Notes: generated from the letters alone by a model not told the origin. A DNA stretch of 64,000 nt from Vulpes vulpes (GCF_048418805.1 NC_132790.1:74468501-74532500); one strand, 5' to 3'; positions 45,405-56,599 are shown, counted from the stretch's first letter. A program made the numbers and translations.

Positions 45405-46600
45405 TGTTTGGAATACATCAGAGAGTAAAACAAAGAGCCCCACTGGGCTTATATTCCAATATCAAGGTGGGGAGAAGAAAAACAATAAATAGCAAAACTA
45501 GCAATAAACAAATTACCAGTATGTTAGAAGATGATAAGCAGTCCAGAAAAGAACAGCAACAACAGTAGACAAGGGTAACTGGGGGCATGGAGCAGAGTTA
45601 TGATTGTAAATAGGATGATCAGGAGAGGGAAGCATTACTGAGAGGGGCCTCTTTGAAGACAGACTTGAGAAGGGGGCACCTTGTGAGTTATGCGGACAGT
45701 CAGGGTGTGGAGATGCTCCAGGCAAGGGAACAGACAACGCAAAGGCCTTAAGGCAGGAGCACATCCAAGCATTCAAGGAGCAGCAAAGGTAGCATGGTAC
45801 CTCCCAGTGAATAAGACGAAGCACAGTAGTGGTAGTAGTTGAACTGTGCTCCTCCAAAATTATATGCAGAGGTCCTAACTCCCAGTATCTCAGAATATGA
45901 CCTTTTTGGAAACAGAATCAATGCAGAGGTAATTAATTAAAATGACTCATACTGGAGTAGGGCAGGCCCCAAGTCCAGGAGAACTAATGTCCTTAAAAAG
46001 GGGGGAAATTTGGGCACAGACACAGACACACACACATACACACACACACAGGGAGAACACAGCGTGAAGATTGGAGTGACACAGCTGCAAATCAAAAAAC
46101 CACCTGAAGCCAGGAGACAGACCTGGAACAGAGTCTCCCCTAGAGCCTTCTGAGGAAAGGAACACAGTCCTGCCGACAGCTCGATCTCAGACTTCCAGTC
46201 TTCAAAACTGTGAGATAATACATTTCTGTTTTTTAAGACACTCAAGTTTGTGTCACTGTGTTATGGCAGCCCTAGCAAACTAACAATAGGCAATTAGGCC
46301 AAAAAGAGAATAAGGATCAGATGATAAAGGGTTTTCATACACGGACTTTGGATGAAGAGTCATGACAGCATTTTCAGCAGAGGAGTTATATGATCTGCTC
46401 AAAGGCTGAGTTCTTCAACTTTATGAAGTCTCAGAAAAGGAGAAAACATGGCAAAGAAGTTGACAAGGAGTCACCAGTGATGCAGGAGAAAAATCAGGAG
46501 AATGTACAGCAGGGAGTGCTCATGGTACTTTTCAAACTAAAATCATGGCCAGATGGTATTGTAAGAGCAGCCCATTGTCAGTGGATCAGGGGTCACCAGT
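45383..46600 (-). mobile_element. L2 LINE (antisense), split by MLT1 LTR
   Basis: The left piece (45383-45829) reads CTAATATCTGTCATGCAGG, GAGCCCCACTGGGCTTATAT, GAGGGGCCTCTTTGAAGACA, CTCCAGGCAAGGGAACAG, GCAAAGGCCTTAAGGCAGGA: the antisense L2 3' UTR in order. The right piece (46286-46600) continues it: GATCAGATGATAAAGGGTTT, CGGACTTTGGATGAAGAG, GAGGAGTTATATGATCTGCT. The MLT1 between them is later. Confidence 0.85.
45830..46285 (+). mobile_element. MLT1-type ERVL-MaLR solo LTR
   Basis: Ordered match to MLT1A/B as remembered: TTGAACTGTGCTCCTCCAAA, CAGTATCTCAGAATATGACC, GACTCATACTGGAGTAGGGC, GGAAATTTGGGCACAGACAC, CCACCTGAAGCCAGGAGAC, CAAAACTGTGAGATAATACA, TATGGCAGCCCTAGCAAACT, with TG and CA ends. 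A CA-rich block (46019-46050) lies inside. About 456 bp, near full length, with no MaLR interior beside it. Confidence 0.88.
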
Positions 46601-46811
46601 GAAGAGGAAAGGGAGAACTCCATCAACTTCTTCAAAAGCATACAAAGAGCCAGTTAAAGCATAAAAAAATAAAAAAAACTACCCTCTTAAGTCCATGGAA
46701 TCCATTATGGTTAGTGGTGTTTTTTTAATTTCTTAAAATTCAGACATCACTTATCAAAAGAAAAAAAGAAGGTAAGAGGTAATATCTGGTTTCATTGTAT
46801 AGGGCTTCTTC

Positions 46812-46966
46812 TATTTGTGTTGAATAGAATTACTTGGAATCACCAAGCAGAGATTCATAGGTGGTTCAGAATACCAAAGGTTTCAGAATCTAGTTTAGAT
46901 TCACTTAGGTCAATGAAAACAGATGAATTCACTCAGCTTCAGTGGTCCTAATATCTGTCACACAGG
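46812..46966 (+). repeat. Direct duplication, copy 2 (155 bp)
   Basis: Partner of 45249-45404, offset 1,563 bp. It includes the L2 start bases but is not followed by L2, so it is a copied fragment of the copy-1 locus rather than an independent insertion of a repeat family. Confidence 0.92.
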
Positions 46967-47057
46967 ATCTTAAGAGGAAGTCTGTAACTCCGCTTCATGG
47001 CATTTCCTGCATCCCTAACTCCTCATCTAAATGGCCTTATGCAGAGGGGAAATTCTT

Positions 47058-47239
47058 TTTTTTTTTTTTTTAGATTTTATTTATTTATTCATGAGAGACA
47101 GAGAGAGAGAGGCAGAGACACAAGCAGAGAGAGAAGCAGGCTCCATGCAGGGAGCCCGACGTGGGACTCGATCCTAGGACTCCAGGATCACACCCTGGGC
47201 TGAAGGCGGCACTAAATCGCTGAGCCACCAGGGCTGCCC
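47058..47239 (-). mobile_element. Young SINEC_Cf SINE (antisense)
   Basis: T run, TAGATTTTATTTATTTATTC, GAAGCAGGCTCCATGCAGGG, AGCCCGACGTGGGACTCGAT, head TCGCTGAGCCACCAGGGCTG. The perfect 15-bp target-site duplication AGAGGGGAAATTCTT is at 47043-47057 and 47240-47254. Confidence 0.96.
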
Positions 47240-47404
47240 AGAGGGGAAATTCTTGATTATTGCCATGGTCCTAAACCAACTAAATAAAGTGACTGTATGT
47301 CAACTCTGAAATCTCATATTGATGGACACAGAACATTTTAAATAATCCCAGCTCCTGTCATTTAAAAGCCTCACGATACAAACAGGCTAGACTAGCCTAG
47401 CCTG

Positions 47405-47645
47405 ACACCTACAAAACAGACTCTGAAGCTAGCCTGCCTGGATGAGAATCCTGCCTGGAGAGCTCACTACCTACAGGATCTTGAGCAATTTGCTTAATTG
47501 TCTTGTGCCTCAATGTATGTATTTGTAAAAAGGGGATAATAATAGAAGATAATAGAAGTGACTTCATATTGGTATAGTAAGGATTGAGTTAATATTTGTG
47601 TGGACATAGAACTCACTTAGCACTCAGTAAAAACTATGTATTTGT
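47405..47645 (+). mobile_element. MIR copy
   Basis: ACAGACTCTGAAGCTAGCCT, GCCTGGATGAGAATCCTGCC, GGATCTTGAGCAATTTGCTT, GGGGATAATAATAGAAG, TTAGCACTCAGTAAAAAC: a nearly full-length MIR. Confidence 0.85.
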
Positions 47646-47956
47646 TAAATATATAAACCAGTATGTATTTTTCCTGGTCAAGAGTTTTGACGAAACTAAT
47701 TAAGTTGCTTATAAAAGAAAAAACATATATTAAAGAAAATTTTTTCAAGCTCTTAAAATGTTTTGCCTCTAGAAAGCAATGTCTGTGTTAATTACAACTA
47801 CTCATACATAGGTATGAGTGCTCAAATGGTCACCTCCTTTACAAGTTTGAACATGACAGATTTTCATAAATTATAGAAATGCAAGGTGAAATTTCTTAAG
47901 CCATCTGTGCTAGATAAGCTAAAACAGAATGCTCTGCAACAAAAGTAATGACTGCA

Positions 47957-47970
47957 CCCCCCCCCCCCCC
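47957..47970. repeat. C14 homopolymer
   Basis: Fourteen uninterrupted C residues (ACTGCA, C14, GTATTAG). Prone to length variation and to sequencing error. Confidence 0.9.
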
Positions 47971-48009
47971 GTATTAGCAGTGATGGTAGCTGTACACAAG
48001 CAAAAATAT

Positions 48010-48215
48010 TAGCCGTCTACAAGGGGTGCTAAGACTTTCCATGAATCCCTCATTTGATCCTCACGATAACCTCAGGGAGTGCACCCTGCCATCATCATCT
48101 ATTTCAAGATGAAGAAACAGTCTCAGAGATATGAAATACCTGCTCTCTGCTCACACAGCTACAAGGCGGTGGGAAACCGAGTTTGAGCTCTTCACCACTC
48201 TGCCCTGTGCGCACA
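48010..48215 (-). mobile_element. MIR copy (antisense)
   Basis: CTCATTTGATCCTCACGATA, ACCTCAGGGAGTGCACC, AAGATGAAGAAACAGTCTCA, GCTCACACAGCTACAAGGCG, GGAAACCGAGTTTGAGCTC: the antisense MIR order. Confidence 0.85.
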
Positions 48216-48766
48216 GAGCCCTGCTTTCACCCTGCTCAGGGCCCTCGGATCCTGCTCCTTCCTCGCCCTGCCCCGGGAGCCTCAGCACCCAGGACCTGGC
48301 CCGCCGCCACCCTGCCGCAATCTCAGCGGCCAAATGGAAAAATCAATCCTGTTGAAAGCTGCTTCCTGGAGAATGCCTCCCTGGCTGCTGGGGAAGCTGC
48401 AGAGAGCGCAGAAGGGGTTCCTGATGTATTTGGGAGTGGGCAGCGCTTTGTGTTTCCTTGAGGGCAGACGTTTCTGTTCAGTGGGGAAAACAGAAGATCT
48501 ACCAAAGGGGCTCGGAGCGTGTGAATGAAGGTGGCCGGCGACTCTGACTCGCTTTCCTGTATGAGGAATCACTGTAATTATTAACACTTTTGAAGCTGCC
48601 AGTGACGTTTGCTCATTTTCCTGAAGTTAAAATCCACCATAATCAGAAGAGTAGGAATCATGACATGTACAGATCTAAGAAAAAGAGTCAGGAGCTACCG
48701 GTAGATATTGATCATAATTGGGAATTTCAAGTTGAGAATATCTGCCCTTCCAAATAAACATGGCAC
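48216..48766. other. Repeat-free, GC-richer interval, function unknown
   Basis: About 550 bp clearly richer in G+C than its surroundings, with several open frames on both strands that only reflect base composition. It contains TCACTGTAATTATTAACACT (TAAT-core sites). No splice-flanked exon is evident. A conserved regulatory element is possible but unproven. Confidence 0.4.
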
Positions 48767-48980
48767 GAGGGCGCCTGGCGGGGCTCAGTTAGTTAAGCAA
48801 CTGACTCTTGATTTCTGCTCAGGTCCTGATCTCAGGGTCCTGAGATAAGCCCCGTGATGGGCTCAGGAGGGAGTCTGCTTAAGATTCTCTCTCTCTTCCT
48901 CTTCCTCTGCCCCTCCCCCTGCTCGCACTCTCACACTCTGCCTCTCTCCCTCTCTCTCAAATAATATATAAATAAATCTT
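48767..48980 (+). mobile_element. Pan-carnivore SINE (sense)
   Basis: GAGGGCGCCTGGCGGGGCTC head, GTTAAGCAACTGACTCTTGA, GAGTCTGCTTAAGATTCTCT, pyrimidine tail, AAATAAATC. The target-site pair CAAATAAACATGGCAC (48751-48766) and CAAATAAATGTGGCAC (48981-48996) has two differences. Confidence 0.93.
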
Positions 48981-48996
48981 CAAATAAATGTGGCAC

Positions 48997-50544
48997 CATT
49001 TGAATTTCATCCATTACCTGCATAAAATAAACACATTTCACCCTGATGTAGAGGGAAGCCAGCCTGCCCCAGCTGGTGCTGAAACCTCTTCCTGTTTTTT
49101 TCCTCTCTCCATTCCTTGCCGGCATGGAGAAAATCAGCTCCAAGAGCCAGCAAGCTAAGAGAAAGGGCAAAATTTGATGGGAAAGTGATAATTCAAGTTG
49201 TTTGTGAATGACAGGTAGAGCCAGCAGGTTCACTAAACAGAGACAAACTTTATTAGCAAAGCTGCTCATTCAAATTATCAGAGGAACTAGGTTCCTGAAC
49301 CCATAAATGGTTCATTGCAAGCATGCCCATTATTCTAAATTCCTATTAATTTCTCAATTCCCAGTTGGATTCGGCTGCCTTCAAAGGCACATTCTATTTG
49401 CAGTTTCTGACACTCTGTAGGGATGGCTAATAATTTCATCTAACTGTGGGACAACTAAAGATGTGACTGAATTAGCTACAGCCGTACTTCATCTAGCCAC
49501 AAAGGAAATGTGGCAGTGCTGAAGAGTGGAATCACCTTCTGCAGTGGAATAGACTGCCTCTCTGAAGAAAGGAGGGCCTACTGAGAAGAATACCAGTTCT
49601 TTATCAGTTTGTTTGGTGGGGGAGGGGAGAGAAGTTGTGTCACTGTCAAGTAATTACTACCACATGAGAAAACAGGAGTCCCTTAGGGTCAACTGGGGAG
49701 CATTGGCTATGCTGAGAAATTCTCAAAAGAATCTGCATATGTTGGTCAAATAAAAAAACACAGAACCAGAATACATGTTGGGATCATGGAAAAGACACAA
49801 TTAAATACAAGACTTGTTGACTTGTCTGCTGAATATTTCACTACACGTTAGAGCATCTGAAAATGGAATGGGCTCAAACAAGTTGTTCTCATGCAGTGTT
49901 GGCCCAATTATCCTCAAGATTGACGCAATCTCTGGTAAATCTAGGCCCTCCTAGTTCTCCTAGGTCCGGGAACAGCCTTTCAACTGTCTTCTCCCCCAAC
50001 AAGCCCCATTAAGTGCCAGTGTGTGGTAGCAGGAGTTATAAATAAATCAGCTGCTAAGGCCCCCAATAAAAACTACCATTTACCTAAAAGGGATTCAACT
50101 GTCAAGCTGTCACCTAAGTTTCTGAACCTCAGCGAATGCCAGAGCACAAATCCTAAGGCACAGAGAACGAGTTTACCCCAAATAAACATGACTGGAGAAG
50201 TGCAGCATGATTTGCTTAAACAAGCGGACTCGCTTCAGGGAACTGGAAAGGTAGAGCTCCAGTCAGGATGTTAATTTACACTCTTTGGTGGAGAAAGGGA
50301 GAGAGATACAGGATCAAGGCAATAACAGCAGGAGGTGCTTAAGCCTCCATGGAGCAGATAAGGGGCACGTGGACCTTTCATGATGACAGTGGGCATAGGC
50401 CTTGGATACTGTTGAACAGTAATCACAAACTTCCCTCAGAACCAGTGACAGTCCATCCTCAAAGCCAAGATGGCTCGGCATAGAAGACATACTGGGTTAG
50501 GGAGGACATGCTAGAAGAGGGAGATTATCTCAATCATGAGAACT
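48997..50544. other. Repeat-poor interval, function unknown
   Basis: About 1.55 kb in which I recognise no transposon fossil, which is unusual in this window. The frames at 48931-49269 and 50023-50274 have no domain. Possible conserved non-coding DNA. Confidence 0.4.
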
Positions 50545-50650
50545 TAATGGTTAAAAATACAGGATTTGGAATCAGATAAGCCTCGTGTAATCACCAACTT
50601 TATTATCTTCTAGCTCTATGTGCTTGGTACATGTCTGAGGTCAAGTTCTT
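50545..50650 (+). mobile_element. MIR fragment
   Basis: CTTAATGGTTAAAAATACAG, GATTTGGAATCAGATAAGCC and TATTATCTTCTAGCTCTATG follow the MIR 5' half. Confidence 0.7.
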
Positions 50651-51639
50651 TAAATGCAGAGCCTGAAACAAAGTTTAAGATATACCTAATTTATTGAGGA
50701 AGTGCTTTCAAGAAAAGCTTTTAAGAGAATAAGGGGAACAGAATTAAGAAGGGGAGAAATGACATGGTTTCTGATAATGTAACCTTGACCTGATCGATAG
50801 GGGACCTCTGGAAGGTGAATACACGACAGACTTGTCCCTGCCTATCGTCCAAGGAGCTGGCTTTTGTGGCCCTGGCCCACAGATAGAAGGGAAAGATTGG
50901 CAGAGTCTGTTAACCTCCTGGACAAGGGCAATTAATTATTTGAGGAAAGGGGAAGCTGTGAGTTTACCAGCCAATGCTGGTAGCAGCTGTTGGATAGGCT
51001 GATAGTAGTCTGGATCCAATCTAGATATAGAAATTATACAGTAGGTTAAACAGAAAAATTTTAATATAAATAATTACTATGATTAAACTGTATAGCATGC
51101 TAAGACTGAAAGAGAATATCCTAGAAGGGGCACACTGGAAGAAAAATGTGTTTCAGCACACCAGAGAGCAGAGAAGTACACTGGTTTGGTCAGGCTAAAT
51201 ATGGTTGGTTTGCTGGGCAAGCAATAGGCCACCACCCACTGGAGTGCAGAGTAAGCCAGGGGTGGATGACCAGCATTGATAATGTGGGTGTGTATGTGTT
51301 GGGAATCTGGATGCTGGCAGGAGTCAGGGGGTCGGGTAGGAGCCCCACTGAAGCTCTGGTTTTTGTCAAGAGGGCTGTAGAAAGATCAAGGCTAGGCTAA
51401 GTCTGCATTCACATCACCAACCTCCAACACCCCCTGAAATGGGCAGAAAAGCACCCCACCCCCCAATACACACACCTGCAGTGTCTCTGTAGCACCCTCT
51501 ACTGGAATTCAGTTAACACAGAGCATATATTGAAAAGTGCTTTGGGAGCTGAGGCAACAAATTGGTAATGGACATAGTACTTTCAGTCCAGGAAAGGAGA
51601 ACTGGATGGAGTTTCAATGGATCCTACCAGTGCCCACTC
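50651..51639. other. No recognised feature
   Basis: About 1 kb, nothing identified. The frame at 51146-51400 has no domain. Confidence 0.45.
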
Positions 51640-51775
51640 TTCACAGTTTCCTCTTCTAGAAAACAGAGGTAACATCCAGTATAAAAAATTATTATGCATA
51701 TTAAATGAGATTTTGTACAGTATCAAGCACAGTACCTGGCATACAGTAAGTACTTGACAGATGGTAGCAAATGCT
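51640..51775 (+). mobile_element. MIR 3' half
   Basis: AAACAGAGGTAACATCCAGT, ATTAAATGAGATTTTGTACA, GCACAGTACCTGGCATACAG, TAAGTACTTGACAG. Confidence 0.7.
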
Positions 51776-51934
51776 ATTGGTCTTTTCATCATTTCCATGT
51801 GATATCAAGCAATGGAAAGCATTCACAGAAATGGCAGGTTGTTCCTCTCTACTTCTTTTTAGAAACACCAAACATCTAGTTCACCTCCAGCACTGCCATA
51901 AAGAGGGTAAGTAGAGACTTCTTGCCCAAAGCTG

Positions 51935-52035
51935 TAGACTCAGAGTCATTATAAGGATCGAGTAAAATAATATTGTAAAATACTTGTCAGAGTGCTAGTC
52001 ACGTAAGTGTTCAATGGTACATGGTAATATTAGCC
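51935..52035 (+). mobile_element. MIR 3' fragment
   Basis: TCATTATAAGGATCGAGTAA, AAATACTTGTCAGAGTGC, GTAAGTGTTCAATGGTA match the MIR 3' half (GAGGATTAAATGAG, AAGCGCTTAGAACAGTGCC, AAGCGCTCAATAAATG). Confidence 0.6.
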
Positions 52036-52059
52036 ACATGGTAACTGTGGCTAATATTA
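52025..52059. repeat. Perfect 14-bp inverted repeat (hairpin)
   Basis: TAATATTAGCCACA (52025-52038), a 7-base spacer TGGTAAC, then TGTGGCTAATATTA (52046-52059), exactly complementary. It overlaps the end of the MIR fragment. Confidence 0.95.
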
Positions 52060-52249
52060 ATAATCATCATAAATTAACATAGGATGGCAAAAATCCAGAT
52101 TCAAAAAGATTTTGCCAACTTTGCCTAATGACCCCAAACTAAAATGATAGTGTTTATCAGAATAAAGGCAAATTCCTGCGTGTGAGTTGCAGAAACAACA
52201 CAATACAAATAAAAGATCTGACTAAATGTCAAAGTTGAAGAAGAAATTC

Positions 52250-53100
52250 GTTTAACAAATATTTATTTACTGCCCTACATTTTGCAGACACTATTCTAGA
52301 TATAGAGGGAAATTGCAAAAAACAACAACAACAAAAAAGCAAAAATCCTAGTTCTCATTGAGCTCACACTTTTTTGTATGATATGCAGAGGCTAAAAAAC
52401 AAACGAACATGTCAATACATAGTTTGTCAGATAGTGATGAATGCTCTGCACATAAATTAATCAAATATTATGATAATGTACTGGAGACAGTAGTTAGCAA
52501 AATCTTCTCTGATTAGGTGGGCACAGAAGTGAGGGCAGCTGAGGGAGTGGGTGTGGGTGGGCACATCAGAGGGAAGAGTGTGTAAATCAAAGGGTCTGCA
52601 AGTACAGGTGCAAAGGGCTAGAGATGAAGTTTAAGTGGCACATTCAAGCCACAGTGAGGAGGCGTGGTACCTAGCCAAGACTAAGTAAGAGGGAGAGGAG
52701 TGGCAGACAAAGGCAGAAGGAAAGGTGAGCTTTCAGATCATGCAGAGGAGATTCCAGACCACTGTGAGGACTTTGATTTATGTTCCAGCTGCTGTGAGGA
52801 AAATAGTTTGTGCAGGCAGGGTGGTGGGCAAGTTGTCTGTGCAAGATAAATTGGTAGCCTGGACTACAATGAGAACACTGGAGTTGGTTAGAATGTATTG
52901 GATTCTGGAAGTAATTTTAAAGCTGAGCCAATAGGGTAGATGATGGTTTAGATGCACAACGAAAGAGAATAAGACACATCAGGATGACTTCAGATTTCTG
53001 GCCCCTCGAACTGAAAAAATAGTCTCATAAGGTAAAGAAGACTAGGGGGTAGGGGAGAATTTTTTTTTAAAGATTTAATTTATTTATTCATGAGAGACAC

Positions 53101-53132
<32 letters not shown>

Positions 53133-53560
53133 GCACAGACATAGGCAGAGGGAGAAGCAGGCTCCATTCCATGCAGGGAGCCCAACGTGGGACTCGATCC
53201 CGGGTCTCCAGGACCACAACCTGGGCTGAAGGCAGCGCTAAACCGCTGAGCCACCCGGGGCTGCCCTAGGGGAGGGCTTTTTAATGGGAAGATATAATCA
53301 AAACTTTGTGTTTCGGTATTAAATCTGAGATGCTTACTAGACATTCAAAGGCAGATATCCAGCAGGCAATTGTACATGGATCTAGAGTTCACAGGAAAAG
53401 AACGGTCTAGATATATGAATTTGAAAGTTCTCAATGCATAGATGTATTTAAAGTCTTAAGAAGGACAGGATCACAAGAGTGCATGCGGATGTAAAGAGGA
53501 TAGCTTCCAAAAAGAAAGCCGTGGAATACTCTGGTGTCCAGAGCAATAGACACGATTGTG
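52250..53560 (-). mobile_element. L2 LINE (antisense), about 1.1 kb, split by a SINE
   Basis: It starts at the antisense L2 3' end (ACAAATATTTATTTACTGCC, AGACACTATTCTAGATATAG, GAGCTCACAC) and continues through GATAGTGATGAATGCTC, AGGTGCAAAGGGCTAGAGAT, GGACTTTGATTTATGTTCCA, CTGCTGTGAGGAAAATAGTT, AACACTGGAGTTGG. After the SINE it runs GAGATGCTTACTAGACATTC, AAAGGCAGATATCCAGCAGG, TAGAGTTCACAGG. All are in antisense L2 order into the reverse-transcriptase region. Confidence 0.87.
53064..53266 (-). mobile_element. SINEC_Cf-type SINE (antisense)
   Basis: T run, AAAGATTTAATTTATTTATT, GA block, GAAGCAGGCTCCATTCCATG (with a small CATTC duplication), GTGGGACTCGATCCCGGGTC, AAACCGCTGAGCCACCCGGG. The target-site pair TAGGGGAGAATTTT (53050-53063) and TAGGGGAGGGCTTT (53267-53280) has diverged slightly. 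Confidence 0.93.
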
Positions 53561-53734
53561 AAGTTATACTGAATTTAAAAGAGGGAGTTTTAATTTAAAA
53601 TGGAATAATGAGTTCCTGTTCCCTGTTCATAAGCAGCATCTGCTGCCCTCAGTCAGAGATACTATAGGGATTCCAACATCAGGTGAAAAGAAGGAGCACA
53701 TGATCTTCAAGTTCAAAGCCATCAATATAGAAGA

Positions 53735-53900
53735 TAGTTTTCTAGGAATCAAGAGATCTTTAGTTAAAAGTCTGCCCTTAACTTGTTCTGTGGCCTTAAG
53801 GAACTCATGAAACCTCCATAATCTTCAGTTCCTTTATTGATAAAATAAAGGAGTTGGATAAGATATTTAACATTCTCTTCTGAGATCTAAAAGTCTGTAA
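53735..53900 (+). mobile_element. MIR copy
   Basis: CTAGGAATCAAGAGATCTTT, TTAACTTGTTCTGTGGCCTT, CATAATCTTCAGTTCCTTTA, TTGATAAAATAAAGG follow MIR. Confidence 0.7.
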
Positions 53901-54434
53901 TTACCAGGGATCCATTTCTGTTCTGCTTAACCCAGACATTATAAAACCCAGATATAAAAAAAATCCAAAATGATTTAATGACTCCAAAGAGTTGCTGATT
54001 TGTTCAAAATTAATTAATTAGATTCATACAGTCTGACAAAGGCAAAGCCTTTCCAGGTAGCTCCTGAGTTATCTTCCCCAGAGCCCCTATTCCTATTTCC
54101 ACTCTGAGGTGATACAGCTGTACTTCTGTGATAAGCCATAGCAAAGGAAGAAAATTTAGCTCAATTTAAATAATAGAAGCCTTGATCCAGAGAAAAGTAC
54201 ACTGCTGGATGCCTTGAGACATGTGAACAGGCCATCTGGGCTCTCACAACTTGGTCAAGAGAGGCTGGATATGCAATTCTAGTGAAAGAGTGAAGAAAAT
54301 TACTACCCAGAAATGCATAGTGCTAGCTGTAGAAAGACCAAAGAGGAGAATGGCCATCTGTTGGCAAGTTGGGCTTAAACAGAAAAAGCTAGTATTCATG
54401 TCAGGGCCTGAAGATGAGTAGGGTTTCTAGGCAT
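53901..54434. other. No recognised feature
   Basis: Nothing identified. Confidence 0.45.
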
Positions 54435-54650
54435 GATGAAGAATAGAAGTTTTGTAATCAAATAGGTCTGGGCTCCAAACTCAACTGTATTAGCATTTTA
54501 CTGTTTACCCTTTGATAAGACTCTTCACTCCAAACTCAGGCTAATACCTTATTCTTACCATATTTGTGATAAAAAAAAATGTTATAATTGTATGTAAGAT
54601 ACTTAATACCTGGTATCTAAGAAGGAATCAGCAAACCGTAGTTATTAATA
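54435..54650 (+). mobile_element. MIR copy
   Basis: GTTTTGTAATCAAATAGGTC, TGGGCTCCAAACTCAACTGT, TTACCCTTTGATAAGACTCT, CTCAGGCTAATACCTTATTC: the MIR order with small changes. Confidence 0.7.
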
Positions 54651-54699
54651 TTTCAATAATAGAAGTAGTAATGGAATCTCAAGAAAAGATACAATATGA

Positions 54700-55705
54700 A
54701 TAATGTTCATGAATCTAGTATTCACTGATCTCCTTGATCTATTCACAGCCTATCTTTTAAATCTTACTCTGGCTACTTTCCATCATGACTCTCCTTGTTA
54801 CCACATGGAACTATTTGCCATCCCAAGTATAAATTATATTATAATTCGTTTTCCCAAAGTCATTCATATACCACCCAAACAAATTTTGCACTATCTACAT
54901 AACATTTGTACTAGTATTTGTCTGCATTTTTTCTTGAATTATTGAAGTTTTCACTTAAATACATTTATTTAATTACAATATTTTATACAACTCTAAATAG
55001 AAATCTAGCATTCCTTTCCCATAAGGTGAAGAGAACTAAAAGCTAAGTGCAATTTAAACCCTTTTTGTTGAATTCTAGTTACTGTAGTCTACTATCATAT
55101 TTAGGTCAATACATCAAAGAGCAAGGGGAAGAAAGAGGGACTAGTTAACTAGCAAGTACAGAAAGGGGTTACAGATGCATCACTATGAAATTGAGGCCTT
55201 TTTTTCCTGAATAAAAGCATTGAAAGATGTTTGGAAAGAGAAAACTCTGTCACTGTCACTTATCAAATATTATTTAATGCTACTTCTAGATACTGTGCAT
55301 ATCTGCAGTTGTACAGAGCCTTTGAGAAACATCACCTTGGTTCATACCGTCTTGCCCACTCTGTTTATTCCAATCCATGTCTTTCAGTGCTCCCTTTCAA
55401 GCCCTATCTCTTCCATGGAGCATCCCTTGATTATTCCATTCAGCAGTTAAGCTCTCTGCTTATAAATCAAAGTTCCTGGTGTTAACTCATTTGGAAATAA
55501 ATCATGCACTTCCTTATGACATTTGTTCTATAACCATCATACTGGCATTTTGATTGCATTTTTATCATTATCTAGGTTTTCCTTACTCCTTCTCCATTAT
55601 AAGTTATTGTGGGTGAGAACTCTGTCTTTGCTGCCCACATTATCCTATGCATACTTGGAAAATGGCAGGTATGTCATAAATATATGTAGAATACATAACT
55701 ACAAC
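54700..55705 (+). mobile_element. L2 LINE 3' region (sense), in pieces
   Basis: 54715-54830 (CTGGCTACTTTCCATCATGA) and especially 55310-55705 read as sense L2: CTTCCATGGAGCATCCCTTG, TTCCTTATGACATTTGTTCT, TATAAGTTATTGTGGGTGAG, AACTCTGTCTTTGCTGCCC, GGCAGGTATGTCATAAATAT, matching the L2 3' UTR order. The stretch 54900-55300 between them is uncertain. Confidence 0.65.
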
Positions 55706-56599
55706 ATGTAGTCAATGAAAATATCAAGTACTATGATCATACTAGAAAACTTAGATAAATATAAATGGGGGCCGAGAATAGTGACATTAACTAGGCATTA
55801 CTGAAATAAAAATATTTGAATATTAGGCAGCAAGGAAAGTTTTCCTGAGATAATTTTGGTTTCTTATTACTGTGAAAAAGGTAGCTGTTAGCCCCATTAT
55901 CAGAAATTCACCATGTTTCCAGACTCTGGAATTAACAGAGCTCTATCTAGGTAGTGCTGTCAAAGGAATCAACCATCACATTCTGGCCAAGATCTTTTAT
56001 CTCTCATTTGACTTGCTTGAAAATGATAATAACCCTTATTAGGACATATGTGATTGCCCAGTTTTATTATCTTTTTTTTTATAGGTGTATGAAACTTAAC
56101 CTGCTATAACACTAACACAGCCATTTCACAATGGCTTGGAACCCACTAAAGTGAATTTTCAGAAATATAAAGACAATTATGAAGAAAGTAAGGTTTAAAA
56201 AAAAAACAGTATCATACAAAAGAAGGTAAAATAGTAAAATGAATTCTCTCACATCATACACTTTAAATGAGATTGGAACACCAAATAGAAGGCTTCATCC
56301 AAGCCAGCTATAGGGCTCTCACATCATTTTCTACCAAGCCTTGTGTAATAATCAGGATGTTAATCATCACATATGAGGTGTACCATCTTAAAGGATATAA
56401 TTTCATTTTATGCATTTGGGTAATGTCACTTTAGAGAAAATCAGATAATGGGCAGAAGAGAAAGCAAGGAGATAGAAAAGGAATCATAGTTGAATGCTTA
56501 GGTCTGCTGTCCATCCTTGCCTTTCTCCCTTCATTCTTAAATGCAATGGCAAGTTTCTTCACTCTTGAAATGTTAAAGGCTTTTTTAGAAACAAGGAGG
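55706..56599. other. No recognised feature
   Basis: AT-rich, nothing identified. Confidence 0.45.

Noticed and set aside
45513..46245. Minus-strand frames of 72-114 codons
   Set aside because: They lie across an antisense L2 and the MLT1 LTR with its CA-rich block.
48131..48587. GC-rich frames on both strands as a possible exon
   Set aside because: The left part is an antisense MIR, and the frames have no domain or convincing splice sites. Kept only as a possible regulatory interval.
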